A stretch of DNA of 64,000 nucleotides from Streptomyces vietnamensis (GCF_000830005.1 NZ_CP010407.1:4778001-4842000); one strand, 5' to 3'; positions 16,286 to 25,731 are shown, counted from the stretch's first letter. Notes: generated by a model from the sequence alone, not told the origin. Numbers and translations are program-made.

Positions 16286-18694
16286 TCACGCCGGGAACCT
16301 TCGGTCCACCCATCGCCACGCCACCTCCAGCAGGGCGCAGCCCGCCGCCGCGATCGCCACCGCCGTCCACGGCATCGTCACGCCCACCAGTTTCAGGGCG
16401 AAGAAGTCCTGGAGCCACGGGACCGCCAGGACCAGGAGGAAGGCGGCGGCCATGGCGGCGACCAGAGTGATGCGCCACCAGGTGTAGGGGCGGGCGATGA
16501 TCGCGAGGACCCACATGGAGACCAGGAAGAGGGTGAGGGTGGCCGCGCTGGTCTCGGCGCCCAGGGCGTCCGTGCCCGTGTAGTAGTGGCGGGCCAGGAG
16601 GTACGTGGTGAAGGTGGCCGCCGCCGCGATGACGCCGCCGGGGATCGCGTACCGCATGACCCGGCGTACGAAGTTCGGCTTCGCGCGTTCCTTGTTGGGG
16701 GCCAGGGCGAGGAAGAAGGCCGGGACGCCGATCGTGAGGGTGGAGAGCAGGGTCAGGTGGCGGGGGAGGAAGGGGTACTCCACCTGCGAGACCACCACCA
16801 GGATCGCCAGGAGGACCGAGTACACCGTCTTGGTGAGGAAGAGGGTGGCGACCCTGGTGATGTTGCCGATGACCCGGCGGCCTTCCGCCACGACCGACGG
16901 GAGGGTGGCGAAGCTGTTGTTCAGGAGGACGATCTGGGCCACCGCCCTCGTCGCCTCCGAGCCCGAGCCCATCGACACGCCGATGTCCGCGTCCTTCAGG
17001 GCCAGGACGTCGTTGACGCCGTCGCCCGTCATCGCGACCGTGTGGCCGTGGGACTGGAGCGCCGCCACCATGTCCCGTTTCTGCTGTGGCGTGACCCGGC
17101 CGAAGACCGCGTTCTCGTCCAGGGCCTTCGCCATGTCCTCCCGGTCGGTGGGCAGGTGTCGCGCGTCCACCGTGTTCTCCGCGCCCGGCATGTTCAGCTT
17201 TCCGGCCACCGCTCCCACCGAGACCGCGTTGTCGCCCGAGATGACCTTCGTGGCGACCTTCTGGTCGGCGAAGTAGGAGAGGGTGTCGGCCGCGTCGGGG
17301 CGCAGGCGCTGTTCCAGGACGACGAGGGCCGTGGGGTGGGTGTCGGCGGTGAGGTCCGGGGAGTCGAGTTCCCGGGTCGCGCGGGCCAGGAGGAGGACCC
17401 TGAGGCCCTGCTCGTTGAGGTGGTCGATCTCGGGGAGCGTCGGGTCGTCCGTGTTCAGGAGGACGTCCGGGGCTCCCAGGAGCCAGGTCGAGTTCTCCCC
17501 GTCCCCCTCGCTGAACGACGCCCCGCTGTACTTGCGGGCGGAGGAGAACGGGAGCGATTCCGTGCAGCGCCACTCCACCGCGTCCGGGTAGGCGTCGATG
17601 ATCGCCTGCAGGGAGGCGTTTGGGCGCGGGTCCGACTCGCCCAGGGCGCCCAGGACCTTTCGTACGTATGTCTCGTCGTTGCCGTTGAGAGCTCGGAGCT
17701 CCGTGACGTCCATGCCTCCCTCCGTCAGCGTGCCCGTCTTGTCCAGGCAGACCACGTCCACCCGGGCCAGGCCCTCGATCGCCGGCAGCTCCTGCACGAG
17801 GCACTGTTTGCGGCCGAGGCGGATCACGCCGATCGCGAAGGCCACGGAGGTGAGGAGGACGAGGCCCTCGGGGATCATCGGGACGATGCCGCCGACCGTG
17901 CGGGCGATCGCGTCCTTGAAGTTGTTGTCCTTGACCACCAGCTGGCTGATGACGAGGCCGATCGCGGTCGGGACCATCATCCACGTCACGTACTTGAGGA
18001 TCGTGGAGATGCCCGTACGCAGCTCGGAGTGGACCAGGGTGAAGCGGGACGCCTCCTCGGCGAGCTGGGCGGCGTACGCCTCGCGGCCGACCTTGGTGGC
18101 GGTGAAGGCGCCGCCGCCGGCGACCACGAACGAGCCGGACATCATGCGGTCGCCCGGTTTCTTCACCACCGGGTCCGCCTCGCCGGTGAGGAGGGATTCG
18201 TCGATTTCGAGGCTGTCCGCCTCCGCCACCTCGCCGTCGACTACGACCTTGTCGCCCGGTCCCAGCTCGATCAGGTCGCCCAGGACGATCTCCGAGGTGG
18301 AGAGTCCGGCGGCCACGCCGTCGCGCCTGACCGTGGGTTTCGCCTCGCCGATGACCGCCAGGCCGTCCAGGGTCTTCTTGGCGCGGAGCTCCTGGATGAT
18401 GCCGATGCCGGTGTTGGCGATGATCACGAAGCCGAAGAGGCTGTCCTGGATCGGCGCGACGAAGAGCATGATCACCCACAGCACGCCGATGATCGCGTTG
18501 AAGCGGGTGAAGACGTTCGCGCGGACGATCTCCGTGGTCGAGCGGGAGCTCCGTACGGGTACGTCGTTGACCTCGCCGCGCGCGACGCGTTCGGCGACCT
18601 CGGCGGAGGTCAGTCCGGCGGGGCGGTGCACGACGGGCGGCCCGGTGTCCGCCGCCCCGCTGCCGTCCGTGTCGATCTTCGCCCGCTGAGTCAT
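16286..18694 (-). CDS. Cation-transporting P-type ATPase, CtpE-like
   Basis: An 802-residue P-type ATPase. In order: a cytoplasmic N-terminus, M1-M2, an actuator loop with DESLLTGEADPV (TGE), M3-M4 with the membrane motif PEGL, the phosphorylation site DKTGTLT (around residue 300), the hinge TGDGVNDVLALKDADIG and C-terminal M5-M10. The PEGL motif in M4, the absence of CPC and the overall length match the actinobacterial CtpE group, for which Ca2+ uptake has been reported in mycobacteria. Heavy-metal and KdpB-type transporters are excluded by motif. It is probably a single-gene transcript reading leftward. Confidence 0.87.
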   Translation of the reverse strand: MTQRAKIDTDGSGAADTGPPVVHRPAGLTSAEVAERVARGEVNDVPVRSSRSTTEIVRANVFTRFNAIIGVLWVIMLFVAPIQDSLFGFVIIANTGIGIIQELRAKKTLDGLAVIGEAKPTVRRDGVAAGLSTSEIVLGDLIELGPGDKVVVDGEVAEADSLEIDESLLTGEADPVVKKPGDRMMSGSFVVAGGGAFTATKVGREAYAAQLAEEASRFTLVHSELRTGISTILKYVTWMMVPTAIGLVISQLVVKDNNFKDAIARTVGGIVPMIPEGLVLLTSVAFAIGVIRLGRKQCLVQELPAIEGLARVDVVCLDKTGTLTEGGMDVTELRALNGNDETYVRKVLGALGESDPRPNASLQAIIDAYPDAVEWRCTESLPFSSARKYSGASFSEGDGENSTWLLGAPDVLLNTDDPTLPEIDHLNEQGLRVLLLARATRELDSPDLTADTHPTALVVLEQRLRPDAADTLSYFADQKVATKVISGDNAVSVGAVAGKLNMPGAENTVDARHLPTDREDMAKALDENAVFGRVTPQQKRDMVAALQSHGHTVAMTGDGVNDVLALKDADIGVSMGSGSEATRAVAQIVLLNNSFATLPSVVAEGRRVIGNITRVATLFLTKTVYSVLLAILVVVSQVEYPFLPRHLTLLSTLTIGVPAFFLALAPNKERAKPNFVRRVMRYAIPGGVIAAAATFTTYLLARHYYTGTDALGAETSAATLTLFLVSMWVLAIIARPYTWWRITLVAAMAAAFLLVLAVPWLQDFFALKLVGVTMPWTAVAIAAAGCALLEVAWRWVDRRFPA

Positions 18695-18789
18695 GTTTTC
18701 GACGGTACGACCGGATTCGGTCGTTCACCTGCCGAGAGTCGAGAGCGGTGAAGATCGGGCCGGGGGAGGATCGGGGTCGTTCCCCCGGT

Positions 18790-18920
18790 GTGACGCGCCG
18801 CCGGCGTCACGCGTCGTCCTGGCGGGTGCTCTGCCGCGCCGCCGGCGTTACGCGTCGCCGGTGTGACGCGTCCCCGGCGTCACGCCTCGTCCTGGCCGGT
18901 GCTCTGCCGCGCCGCCTCGT
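18790..18920. repeat. 73-bp-spaced duplication of the DUF2530 gene 3' end
   Basis: The segment from 18801, CCGGCGTCACGCGTCGTCCT with its continuation through GTGCTCTGCCGCGCCGCC, is repeated almost exactly from 18874. The second copy is the 3' coding end of the DUF2530 gene. The sequence between adds partial GCGTCACGCGTC copies. The first copy lies downstream of the stop codon. Confidence 0.75.
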
Positions 18921-19155
18921 GGCGCTTGATCGCAGCGTCCCGCTTTCGTACGTACCAGATGCCGATCAGGCCGAGCCCCGCCCCCGCCAGGCACGTCCAC
19001 ACCCACCAGGTGAGGTCCCGGTCGTCGAACCAGCCGTAGAAGGGGACCTGGACGAGGAAGAGGACGAACCAGAGGATCGTTCCGCCGGTGATGGTGGCGA
19101 CGACCGGCCCTTCGAGGGGCTCGGGTGCCTCGTGCTTCGGTGTCCACTTCGCCAT
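18880..19155 (-). CDS. DUF2530 membrane protein
   Basis: A 91-residue protein with a short charged N-terminus (MAKWTPKHEAPEPLEGP), two transmembrane helices (around ITGGTILWFVLFLVQVPF and WWVWTCLAGAGLGLIGIW) and a basic tail (YVRKRDAAIKRHEAAR). This layout and the WWVWTC motif match actinobacterial DUF2530, of unknown function. It is divergent from the purine permease gene, with 154 bases between starts. Confidence 0.82.
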   Translation of the reverse strand: MAKWTPKHEAPEPLEGPVVATITGGTILWFVLFLVQVPFYGWFDDRDLTWWVWTCLAGAGLGLIGIWYVRKRDAAIKRHEAARQSTGQDEA

Positions 19156-19309
19156 GCGGCTCAGTCTAGGTGGCCGGGTTTTGTGTCTACGCGCGGAGAT
19201 AGACGCCCGCTCGTTCATGTGTTCATACTGAAACGGTTTGCCTCTGGCGGGTTCCACTCGTATGAACCGCCAAAAGGGACGTAATTCTCTGAAAGAGGAA
19301 CCACCCCCC

Positions 19310-20767
19310 ATGAGCACGACGGCCACCGCCAAGGCCACGCCCCCGGCGTCCGAAGACCAGATCCCCGTCGGTCCCGTCTCCGGTCTCGACCGCTTCTTCA
19401 AGATCACGGAGCGCGGCTCCACTGTAGCCCGTGAGATCCGTGGCGGCTTCGCCACCTTCTTCGCGATGGCCTACATCATCGTGCTGAACCCGATCATCCT
19501 CGGCAGCGCCAAGGACATGTACGGGCACCAGCTCGACAGCGGCCAGCTCGTCACCGCCACCGTCCTCACGGCGGCGTTCACGACCCTCCTCATGGGCGTC
19601 ATCGGCAACGTCCCGATCGCCCTCGCCGCCGGCCTCGGCGTCAACACGGTCGTCGCGCTCCAGCTCGCGCCGAAGATGTCCTGGCCCGACGCCATGGGCA
19701 TGGTCGTCCTCGCCGGCATCGTCGTCATGCTGCTCGTCGCGAGCGGGCTCCGCGAGCGCGTCATGAACGCCGTCCCGGTCGGCCTGCGCAAGGGCATCGC
19801 GATCGGCATCGGCCTCTTCATCATGCTCATCGGCCTCGTCGACTCGGGCTTCGTCTCCCGCATCCCCGACGCCGCGCACACCACCGTCCCGCTGCAGCTC
19901 GGCGGCGACGGTCACCTCACCGGCTGGCCGGTCCTCGTCTTCATCCTGGGCACGCTCCTCACCCTCGCGCTGATCATCCGCAAGGTCTCCGGCGCGATCC
20001 TGATCTCCATCGTCGTCATGACGATCGTCGCCATGGTGATCAACGCCGTCGCGAAGGTTCCTTCGTGGGGCCTCACCACCCCCGAGTGGCCGGGCAACCC
20101 CGTCGCCTCGCCCGACTTCGGTCTCGTCGGCAAGGTCAGCCTCTTCGGCGGCTTCGAGAAGGTCGGCATGCTCACCGGCGTGCTCTTCGTCTTCACCGTG
20201 CTGCTGTCCTGCTTCTTCGACGCCATGGGCACGATCCTCGGCGTCGGCGACGAGGCCAAGCTGATCGACAAGGACGGCAACTTCCCCGGCATCAACCGGG
20301 TGCTGCTCGTCGACGGCCTCGCCGTCGCCTCCGGCGGTGCCACCTCCTCCTCCGCCACCACCTGCTTCGTGGAGTCCACGGCCGGTGTCGGCGAGGGTGC
20401 CCGTACGGGTCTCGCCTCGGTGGTGACCGGCGCCCTGTTCTCGGTGGCGCTGTTCCTCACGCCGCTCGCGACCATGGTGCCGTCGCAGGCGGCCACGCCC
20501 GCGCTGCTCGCGGTCGGCTTCCTGATCCTGGCCGGGTCGATCAAGGAGATCGACTGGAGCGACTTCACCATCGCGGTGCCGGCGTTCCTGGCCATGCTGA
20601 TGATGCCGTTCACGTACTCGATCACGAACGGCATCGGCATCGGCTTCATCGCGTTCGCCGTGCTGCGGCTCGCGGCCGGCCGGGGCCGCGAGGTCCCGGT
20701 GGCCATGTACGTCGTGTCGGCGGTCTTCGTCTTCTACTACGCGATGCCGGCGCTGGGCCTGACCTGA
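19310..20767 (+). CDS. NCS2-family (AzgA-like) purine permease
   Basis: A 485-residue polytopic membrane protein with 12-14 hydrophobic segments. It matches the AzgA-like branch of nucleobase:cation symporter family 2 (adenine, guanine, hypoxanthine uptake): an N-terminal EIRGGFATFFAMAYIIVLNP, the ALAAGLGVNTVVA helix and SSSATTCFVESTAGVGEGARTG, which carries the helix-10 substrate-binding region. ATG 19310 follows GAGGA; an in-frame upstream ATG would add only low-complexity residues. The upstream region has an A+T-richer segment likely to hold the promoter, but I see no purine riboswitch. Confidence 0.88.
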   Translation: MSTTATAKATPPASEDQIPVGPVSGLDRFFKITERGSTVAREIRGGFATFFAMAYIIVLNPIILGSAKDMYGHQLDSGQLVTATVLTAAFTTLLMGVIGNVPIALAAGLGVNTVVALQLAPKMSWPDAMGMVVLAGIVVMLLVASGLRERVMNAVPVGLRKGIAIGIGLFIMLIGLVDSGFVSRIPDAAHTTVPLQLGGDGHLTGWPVLVFILGTLLTLALIIRKVSGAILISIVVMTIVAMVINAVAKVPSWGLTTPEWPGNPVASPDFGLVGKVSLFGGFEKVGMLTGVLFVFTVLLSCFFDAMGTILGVGDEAKLIDKDGNFPGINRVLLVDGLAVASGGATSSSATTCFVESTAGVGEGARTGLASVVTGALFSVALFLTPLATMVPSQAATPALLAVGFLILAGSIKEIDWSDFTIAVPAFLAMLMMPFTYSITNGIGIGFIAFAVLRLAAGRGREVPVAMYVVSAVFVFYYAMPALGLT

Positions 20768-20961
20768 TCGCGGGGCGCGTCGGCCGCCCCGTAGAACTTC
20801 TCCGTCTCGTCGACCGCGGTCTTGAACCGCTCGTCGAAATCCTCGCGAATGAGCGTCCGGGCTACATAGTCCTGGACGCTCATTCCTCTTTTCGCGGCGT
20901 GACTCCTGAGCCGGTCGAGCAGCTCACCGTCGATGCGCAGGCTGAGCACTGTCGATCCCAT
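20737..20961 (-). CDS. Ribbon-helix-helix (CopG-like) small protein
   Basis: A 74-residue protein with a beta strand (STVLSLRIDGELLDRL) followed by two helices (SHAAKRGMSVQDYVARTLIREDF), the pattern of RHH/CopG DNA-binding proteins and many antitoxins. A charged tail of ~25 residues follows. No toxin partner is adjacent: the overlapping gene on the other strand is the purine permease, whose 3' end it overlaps by 31 bases. It may therefore be a solitary regulator. Confidence 0.65.
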   Translation of the reverse strand: MGSTVLSLRIDGELLDRLRSHAAKRGMSVQDYVARTLIREDFDERFKTAVDETEKFYGAADAPRDQVRPSAGIA

Positions 20962-21151
20962 GCCGTTCAGGGTCGGGGCAGCCGGGGCCTCTTTGCGTCA
21001 CTTTCCGGATCCGACTCACTCATTTGGGTGATACATGGATGCCGAAGCGTGATCTGCCGTGCGTCGTGCTGCCGCCCTTCGCGGGGGTGTGGTGGGTGGG
21101 ATGGGAGTGGGCGGGTGTGATCCGTGCAACGTCCACCCACTCCCGTTGGTA

Positions 21152-21180
21152 TTTAGGCAGAGTAATGAGTTAGGCTAACG
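21152..21180. promoter_or_regulatory. TTAGGC repeats with iron-box core upstream of marR
   Basis: The stretch holds TTAGGC twice (TTAGGCAGAGTAATGAG then TTAGGCTAAC), directly before the MarR start at 21184. The second copy has the full TTAGGCTAAC core of the iron box but poor outer arms (13 of 19 matches). It may be the MarR operator, or respond to iron, or both. Confidence 0.5.
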
Positions 21181-21183
21181 AAC

Positions 21184-21627
21184 ATGCCAGATCTGTCCCA
21201 CGGCACCGCCGACGACGCCGCCGCCGTGAACGCGCTCCGCTCCGCAGTCATGCGACTCGGCCGACGCCTCAAGCACCAGCGCGTCGACGAGTCGCTGAGC
21301 CCCACCGAGATGTCGGTGCTCGGCACCCTGTCGCTCTGCGGCTCCGCCACCCCCGGTGAGCTGGCCCGCAAGGAGCACGTCCAGCCGCCGTCGATGACCC
21401 GCATCGTCGCGCTGCTCGAAGCCAAGGGACTGGTCCGGCTGGAGCCGCATCCCGACGACCGCCGGCAGAAGGTGGTCCGCCAGACCGAGCAGGCCGAAGC
21501 CATGCTCGACGAGTCCCGCCGCAAGCGGAACGCCTGGCTGGCCTCCCTCGCCGAGGGCCTGGACGAGGACGAATGGGCGAAGCTGCGCGCGGCCGCCCCG
21601 GTCCTGGAGAAGCTCGCCCACCTGTAA
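21184..21627 (+). CDS. MarR-family transcriptional regulator
   Basis: A 147-residue winged-helix regulator. The wHTH runs LSPTEMSVLGTLSLCGSATPGEL, the recognition helix lies around VQPPSMTRIVALLEAKGLV and the wing is EPHPDDRRQKVV, all standard MarR features. It is followed after 26 bases by an MFS exporter in the same direction, a common arrangement in which the MarR protein represses itself and the exporter in response to an exported ligand. TTAGGC repeats stand just upstream. Confidence 0.9.
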   Translation: MPDLSHGTADDAAAVNALRSAVMRLGRRLKHQRVDESLSPTEMSVLGTLSLCGSATPGELARKEHVQPPSMTRIVALLEAKGLVRLEPHPDDRRQKVVRQTEQAEAMLDESRRKRNAWLASLAEGLDEDEWAKLRAAAPVLEKLAHL

Positions 21628-21653
21628 CCGAGGCGCCAAGGAGGCGACGCACT

Positions 21654-23006
21654 TTGAGTACGGGACACGGAGCAGACTCCGCACCCGTCCATAAACCCAC
21701 CCTCGACACCCGCGGGCGGGGAGGAACCCTCTTCGGGGACACCTTCTCCTCGCTCCGCATCCGCAACTACCGGCTGTTCTTCACCGGAGCGATCGTCTCC
21801 AACACCGGTACGTGGATGGCCCGCATCACCCAGGACTGGCTGGTCCTCAGCCTCACCGGTTCGGCCGCCGCCGTCGGCATCACGACGGCCCTGCAGTTCC
21901 TGCCGATGCTGCTCTTCGGTCTGTACGGCGGTGTCATCGCCGACCGCTACCCGAAGCGGCGCCTGCTGCTCGTCAGCCAGGCCGCGCTCGGCCTGTGCGG
22001 GCTCGCGCTCGCCGCGCTCACGCTGTCCGGATCCATCCAGGTCTGGCACGTGTACCTCATCGCGTTCCTGCTCGGCATGGTCACCGTCGTCGACAACCCC
22101 GCCCGGCAGACCTTCGTCTCCGAGATGGTCGGCCCCCAGCAGCTCCGCAACGCCGTCTCCCTGAACTCCGCGAACTTCCAGTCCGCGCGGCTCATCGGAC
22201 CCGCCGTCGCCGGTGTCCTCATCGCCGGGGTCGGCAGCGGCTGGGCCTTCCTGCTCAACGGGCTCTTCTTCCTCGGGCCCATCGTCGGCCTCCTGCGCAT
22301 GCGGCCCGCCGAGTTCCACCGGGTGGAGCGCGTCCCGCGCGGCAAGGGCCAGCTGCGGGAGGGGCTGCGGTACGTGGCGGGCAGGCCGGACCTGATCTGG
22401 CCGATCGTGCTCGTCGGGTTCATCGGGACCTTCGGGTTCAACTTCCCGATCTGGCTCACCGCCTTCTCCGGCGACGTCTTCCACGTCGGCGCCGGCTCGT
22501 ACGGCCTCCTCAACACCCTCATGGCCGCCGGCTCCCTCGTGGGCGCCCTCGCCGCCGCCCGCCGCGGCTCCACCCGGCTGCGGATGCTGGTGATCGCCGC
22601 CGCCGTCTTCGGCGTCCTGGAGATCGCGGCGGCCCTCTCGCCGGCCTTCTGGGTGTTCGCGCTGCTGCTCGTGCCGATCGGCATGATCGGCCTCACGGTC
22701 AACATCACCGCGAACTCCGCCGTCCAGATGGCCACCGACCCCGCCATGCGGGGGCGCGTGATGAGCCTCTACATGATGGTCTTCGCCGGCGGCACGCCCA
22801 TCGGGGCCCCGCTCCTCGGCTGGGTCACCGACACGTACGGCGCGCGCGTCGGCTTCGCCACGGGCGGTGTGATCTCGCTGCTCGCGGCGGTCCTCGTGGG
22901 GCTGGTCCTCGCCCGGGTCGGCGGGCTCAAGGTCGCGATGGGCTGGCACCGCGGGCACCCGCAGGTGCGGTTCGTCTCGCGCGAGCGGCTGGCGACGGCG
23001 GCGTAG
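21654..23006 (+). CDS. MFS exporter (DHA3/EntS-like)
   Basis: A 450-residue major facilitator with 12 predicted membrane segments. The first loop has FTGAIVSNTGTWMARITQDWLVL and the second YGGVIADRYPKRRLLL, the characteristic DHA3-group MFS motif A (G-x3-DRxxRR). It probably exports a drug-like or siderophore-like compound. The TTG at 21654 was chosen because AAGGAGG stands nine bases upstream. It forms a likely operon with marR. Confidence 0.88.
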   Translation: MSTGHGADSAPVHKPTLDTRGRGGTLFGDTFSSLRIRNYRLFFTGAIVSNTGTWMARITQDWLVLSLTGSAAAVGITTALQFLPMLLFGLYGGVIADRYPKRRLLLVSQAALGLCGLALAALTLSGSIQVWHVYLIAFLLGMVTVVDNPARQTFVSEMVGPQQLRNAVSLNSANFQSARLIGPAVAGVLIAGVGSGWAFLLNGLFFLGPIVGLLRMRPAEFHRVERVPRGKGQLREGLRYVAGRPDLIWPIVLVGFIGTFGFNFPIWLTAFSGDVFHVGAGSYGLLNTLMAAGSLVGALAAARRGSTRLRMLVIAAAVFGVLEIAAALSPAFWVFALLLVPIGMIGLTVNITANSAVQMATDPAMRGRVMSLYMMVFAGGTPIGAPLLGWVTDTYGARVGFATGGVISLLAAVLVGLVLARVGGLKVAMGWHRGHPQVRFVSRERLATAA

Positions 23007-23144
23007 GCGCAGGCGTCCGGCCGCGTAGGCGCAGGCGTCCGGCCGACGTGAAGGTGCCGGGCCCCCCTTGACCTCTCGCTCGCGCGTGCGAAGATCGCCG
23101 AGCCGTGCAGGTGATGATCAAGGAAAAGGGGGGCTTGCACGCCC

Positions 23145-24548
23145 ATGCCACTGACCCGCCGCAACGTCCTGACCGCGATGGCCGCCGCTCCGGTCCTCGC
23201 CCCCGTCCTCGCTCCCGCCGGAGCCGCCCAGGCGGCCGTCCCGCAGGCGGTCCTCCCGGAGGCGGTCCTCCCGGCGGCCGAGCCCGTGGTCTGGCCCGCC
23301 GCCGTCACCCTGCCCGCGGGGCACAGGTTCGACCTGAAGTCCGAGCCCGCCGACCTGCTCGGCAGGGAGATCCTCCTCGAACACACCAGGGTGCACCAGC
23401 AGGTCGCCTTCGACCCGGTGACCGGCCTGGCCTATGCCGTGCAGCTCATGAGCGGCGGCCGCCGGCTCCCGGACGAGGACCCGAACGCTCCCACGCTGTC
23501 CACCACGGACCGCAACCAGCGGGGCGACCTGTGCGTCAACCAGCTCGCGCCCGACGGCACGGTCCTCGCCGTCATGCACCTGCGGGGCTTCGGCCACGGC
23601 GGCGGACTCGGCGTCGAGCACGTCGACGGCACGCCCTGGCTCTGGCTGGAGACCGACGCGGACCGCGTCGCCGAGGGCTTCGCCTACGGCAAGCACATCG
23701 GCCGGATCGCGTTCACGCCCGGTGCCGTCGTCGACGCGGGGAGCAGCCTCGTCGAGGTCTTCGACCCCGTCCCCGGCGCCCTGCACATCACCCCGGCCCT
23801 GGACGTCGACCACGGCCGCATCGCGGTGCGCCACGTGTCGTCGAGCGGCGCCGCGGAGTACCGCGTCTACGGGCTCGACGCCTTCAAGAACCGGGTCTTC
23901 ACCCCGGAGCACAGCTTCCCGGCGCAGTACACCACCCAGTCCTGGTGCCTCTACGGGAACCTCGTCTACCAGAACCAGGGCAGCGCCTACAGCGCCACCA
24001 ACCCGAGTCCCGGCAACTCCTGGTGGACCGTCTACGACGTCCTCACCGGCGCGGTGGTCGAGCGGACCTTCAACGGCACCGCTCTCGACCTGTCCCACCG
24101 CGAGACCGAAGCGATCACCGTCCGCCGAACGCCCACGGGGCCGCAGCTCGTCTTCGGCTTCGCCACCCAGGAGACACGACACATGGCCCTCTACGGCATC
24201 TCCGGCACCACCGTCCCGTGGACCGACCTGGCCTACGACCCCGCCTTCACCGCCACCGACAGCTACCGCCCGCAGTACCGCCAGTCGGGCGACCGCGTCG
24301 ACCTCCGCCTCCGGGTGACCCGCGTCGACGGGAAGCCGTGGGCCAGCGGTACGACGATCCTCACGCTCCCGTCGCACCTCCGTCCCGGCCGTACCCAGGG
24401 CATGGTGGGCACGGCGACCGGCGCCGGCACGATCACCGGCCCCCTCACCGTCCGCTGGGAGGTCACCCCCGACGGCCAGCTGCGCGTCTACGACGAGCGC
24501 GGTTTCGCCGGCTGGATCGCGCTGGACGCCGGATACTTCACCAGCTGA
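23145..24548 (+). CDS. Tat-exported 'teichoic acid biosynthesis protein C'-like protein
   Basis: A 467-residue extracytoplasmic protein. The N-terminus TRRNVLTAMAAAP is a twin-arginine signal, with cleavage after an AQA-type site near residue 28. The mature region matches the Streptomyces family annotated 'teichoic acid biosynthesis protein C': the order QVAFDPVTGLAYAVQLM, then RGDLCVNQL, then GFGHGGGLGVE, and a beta-propeller-like middle that ends with a small C-terminal beta domain (YDERGFAGWIALDAGYF). The family name is historical; a direct role in teichoic acid synthesis is not demonstrated by the sequence. AAGGAAAAGG precedes the ATG. Confidence 0.75.
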   Translation: MPLTRRNVLTAMAAAPVLAPVLAPAGAAQAAVPQAVLPEAVLPAAEPVVWPAAVTLPAGHRFDLKSEPADLLGREILLEHTRVHQQVAFDPVTGLAYAVQLMSGGRRLPDEDPNAPTLSTTDRNQRGDLCVNQLAPDGTVLAVMHLRGFGHGGGLGVEHVDGTPWLWLETDADRVAEGFAYGKHIGRIAFTPGAVVDAGSSLVEVFDPVPGALHITPALDVDHGRIAVRHVSSSGAAEYRVYGLDAFKNRVFTPEHSFPAQYTTQSWCLYGNLVYQNQGSAYSATNPSPGNSWWTVYDVLTGAVVERTFNGTALDLSHRETEAITVRRTPTGPQLVFGFATQETRHMALYGISGTTVPWTDLAYDPAFTATDSYRPQYRQSGDRVDLRLRVTRVDGKPWASGTTILTLPSHLRPGRTQGMVGTATGAGTITGPLTVRWEVTPDGQLRVYDERGFAGWIALDAGYFTS

Positions 24549-24603
24549 CCGAGCTCACGCACAGCTGACCGAGCGGCGGGTCGACGGCCCTGTCCGGGCC
24601 TCC

Positions 24604-25104
24604 TCACACCCGCCGCTCCAGCACCTGCCCCGGCCAGTCGCCGACCTGGAACGGTTCCGTGCGGGTGAAGCCCTGGTCTTCGTAGTACGCGATCAGGCGG
24701 CCCTCGCTGCCCGCGAAGCAGTCCACCCGGAGGAGGGAGACTCCCTGGCGCCGGGTCTCCTCCGCCGCGTGGGCGAGGAGTGCCGCTCCTACTCCGTGGC
24801 CGTGGAAGCGGGCGTCCGTCGCCAGGAGGCGGACGTACACCTCCGGCTCGGCCGCGGGCTCGATGTACTGGCCGGGGTGCGGCGTCAGCGTCATCGTGCC
24901 CGCCGGTACGCCGTCGATCTCGACGATCCACGGATCGCCCTCGGACATCGTCCGCTCGACCTGCTCCACCGCCTTGGGGCGTCCGGAGAAGCTCTCCGTA
25001 CCCCACTGGGCGGTGATCCCCTTGCCGTTGAGCCACCCCACGGCGCTGTCGAGTATCGCGAGTATCGCGGGGAGGTCCTCGGCCCCGCCCTTCCGGATCT
25101 TCAT
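24604..25104 (-). CDS. GNAT-family N-acetyltransferase
   Basis: A 166-residue single-domain acetyltransferase. The acetyl-CoA pyrophosphate loop is HGHGVGAALLAHAAEETRRQG (motif A, R/Q-x2-G-x-G/A type), preceded by the strand VYVRLLATDARF and followed by the C-terminal AYYEDQGFTRTEPF typical of GNATs. The substrate cannot be inferred. It is divergent from thpR with only 33 bases between start codons, so the two promoters overlap and at least one transcript is probably leaderless. Confidence 0.87.
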   Translation of the reverse strand: MKIRKGGAEDLPAILAILDSAVGWLNGKGITAQWGTESFSGRPKAVEQVERTMSEGDPWIVEIDGVPAGTMTLTPHPGQYIEPAAEPEVYVRLLATDARFHGHGVGAALLAHAAEETRRQGVSLLRVDCFAGSEGRLIAYYEDQGFTRTEPFQVGDWPGQVLERRV

Positions 25105-25137
25105 GCCGGAGACGTTAGTCGGTGCCAGACTTCTGAC

Positions 25138-25722
25138 ATGAGGCTTTTCGCCGCCGTCGTGCCCCCGCCGGGGCAGCTGGACGAGCTCGGTCGCGTCGTC
25201 GACCGGCTCCATCGGATGCCCGGTGCGGACCGGCTCCGCTGGACCTCGCGGCCCGGCTGGCACCTCACCCTGGCCTTCATGGGGGAGGTCGACGAGGAGC
25301 TGCTGCCCGAGTTGCGGGTGCGGATGGAGAGGGCCGCGCACCGGACGCCGCCGTTCTCGCTGCGGCTGCACGCCGGCGGGCACTTCGGGCGGCGGGCCCT
25401 GTGGGTCGGGGTCGCCGGGGATCTGGACCTGCTGCGGCTCCTCGCCGAGCGGTCCGACGCCGCCGCGCGCCGGGCCGGGGTCCCGATGGACGAGCACCGC
25501 CGCTACCAGGCGCACCTGACCGTCGGCCGTGCGCGGGGGGACGGGGTGTCGCTCGGTTCGTTCGTGGAGGAGCTCGGCGGGTTCGAGGGCGCGCGGTGGC
25601 GGGTCGGTGAGCTGGCGCTCGTACGGTCGAACCTGCCGGGAGGCGGGGTGCCGGGCGCGCAGCCCCGGTACGAGACGGTCGGCACCTGGCCCCTTGAGGG
25701 GCGGGAGGAACAGTCGGGTTAA
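25138..25722 (+). CDS. thpR: RNA 2',3'-cyclic phosphodiesterase / 2'-5' RNA ligase
   Basis: A 194-residue member of the 2H phosphoesterase superfamily. The two catalytic H-x-T/S motifs are visible as HLTLAFMG (residue ~42) and HLTVGRAR (residue ~126), at the normal ~85-residue spacing. Such enzymes hydrolyse 2',3'-cyclic phosphates or join 2'-5' RNA ends in vitro; the cellular role in bacteria is unclear. ATG 25138 gives the family start MRLFAAVVPP. It is divergent from the GNAT gene. Confidence 0.88.
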   Translation: MRLFAAVVPPPGQLDELGRVVDRLHRMPGADRLRWTSRPGWHLTLAFMGEVDEELLPELRVRMERAAHRTPPFSLRLHAGGHFGRRALWVGVAGDLDLLRLLAERSDAAARRAGVPMDEHRRYQAHLTVGRARGDGVSLGSFVEELGGFEGARWRVGELALVRSNLPGGGVPGAQPRYETVGTWPLEGREEQSG

Positions 25723-25731
25723 CCTCGTCGG

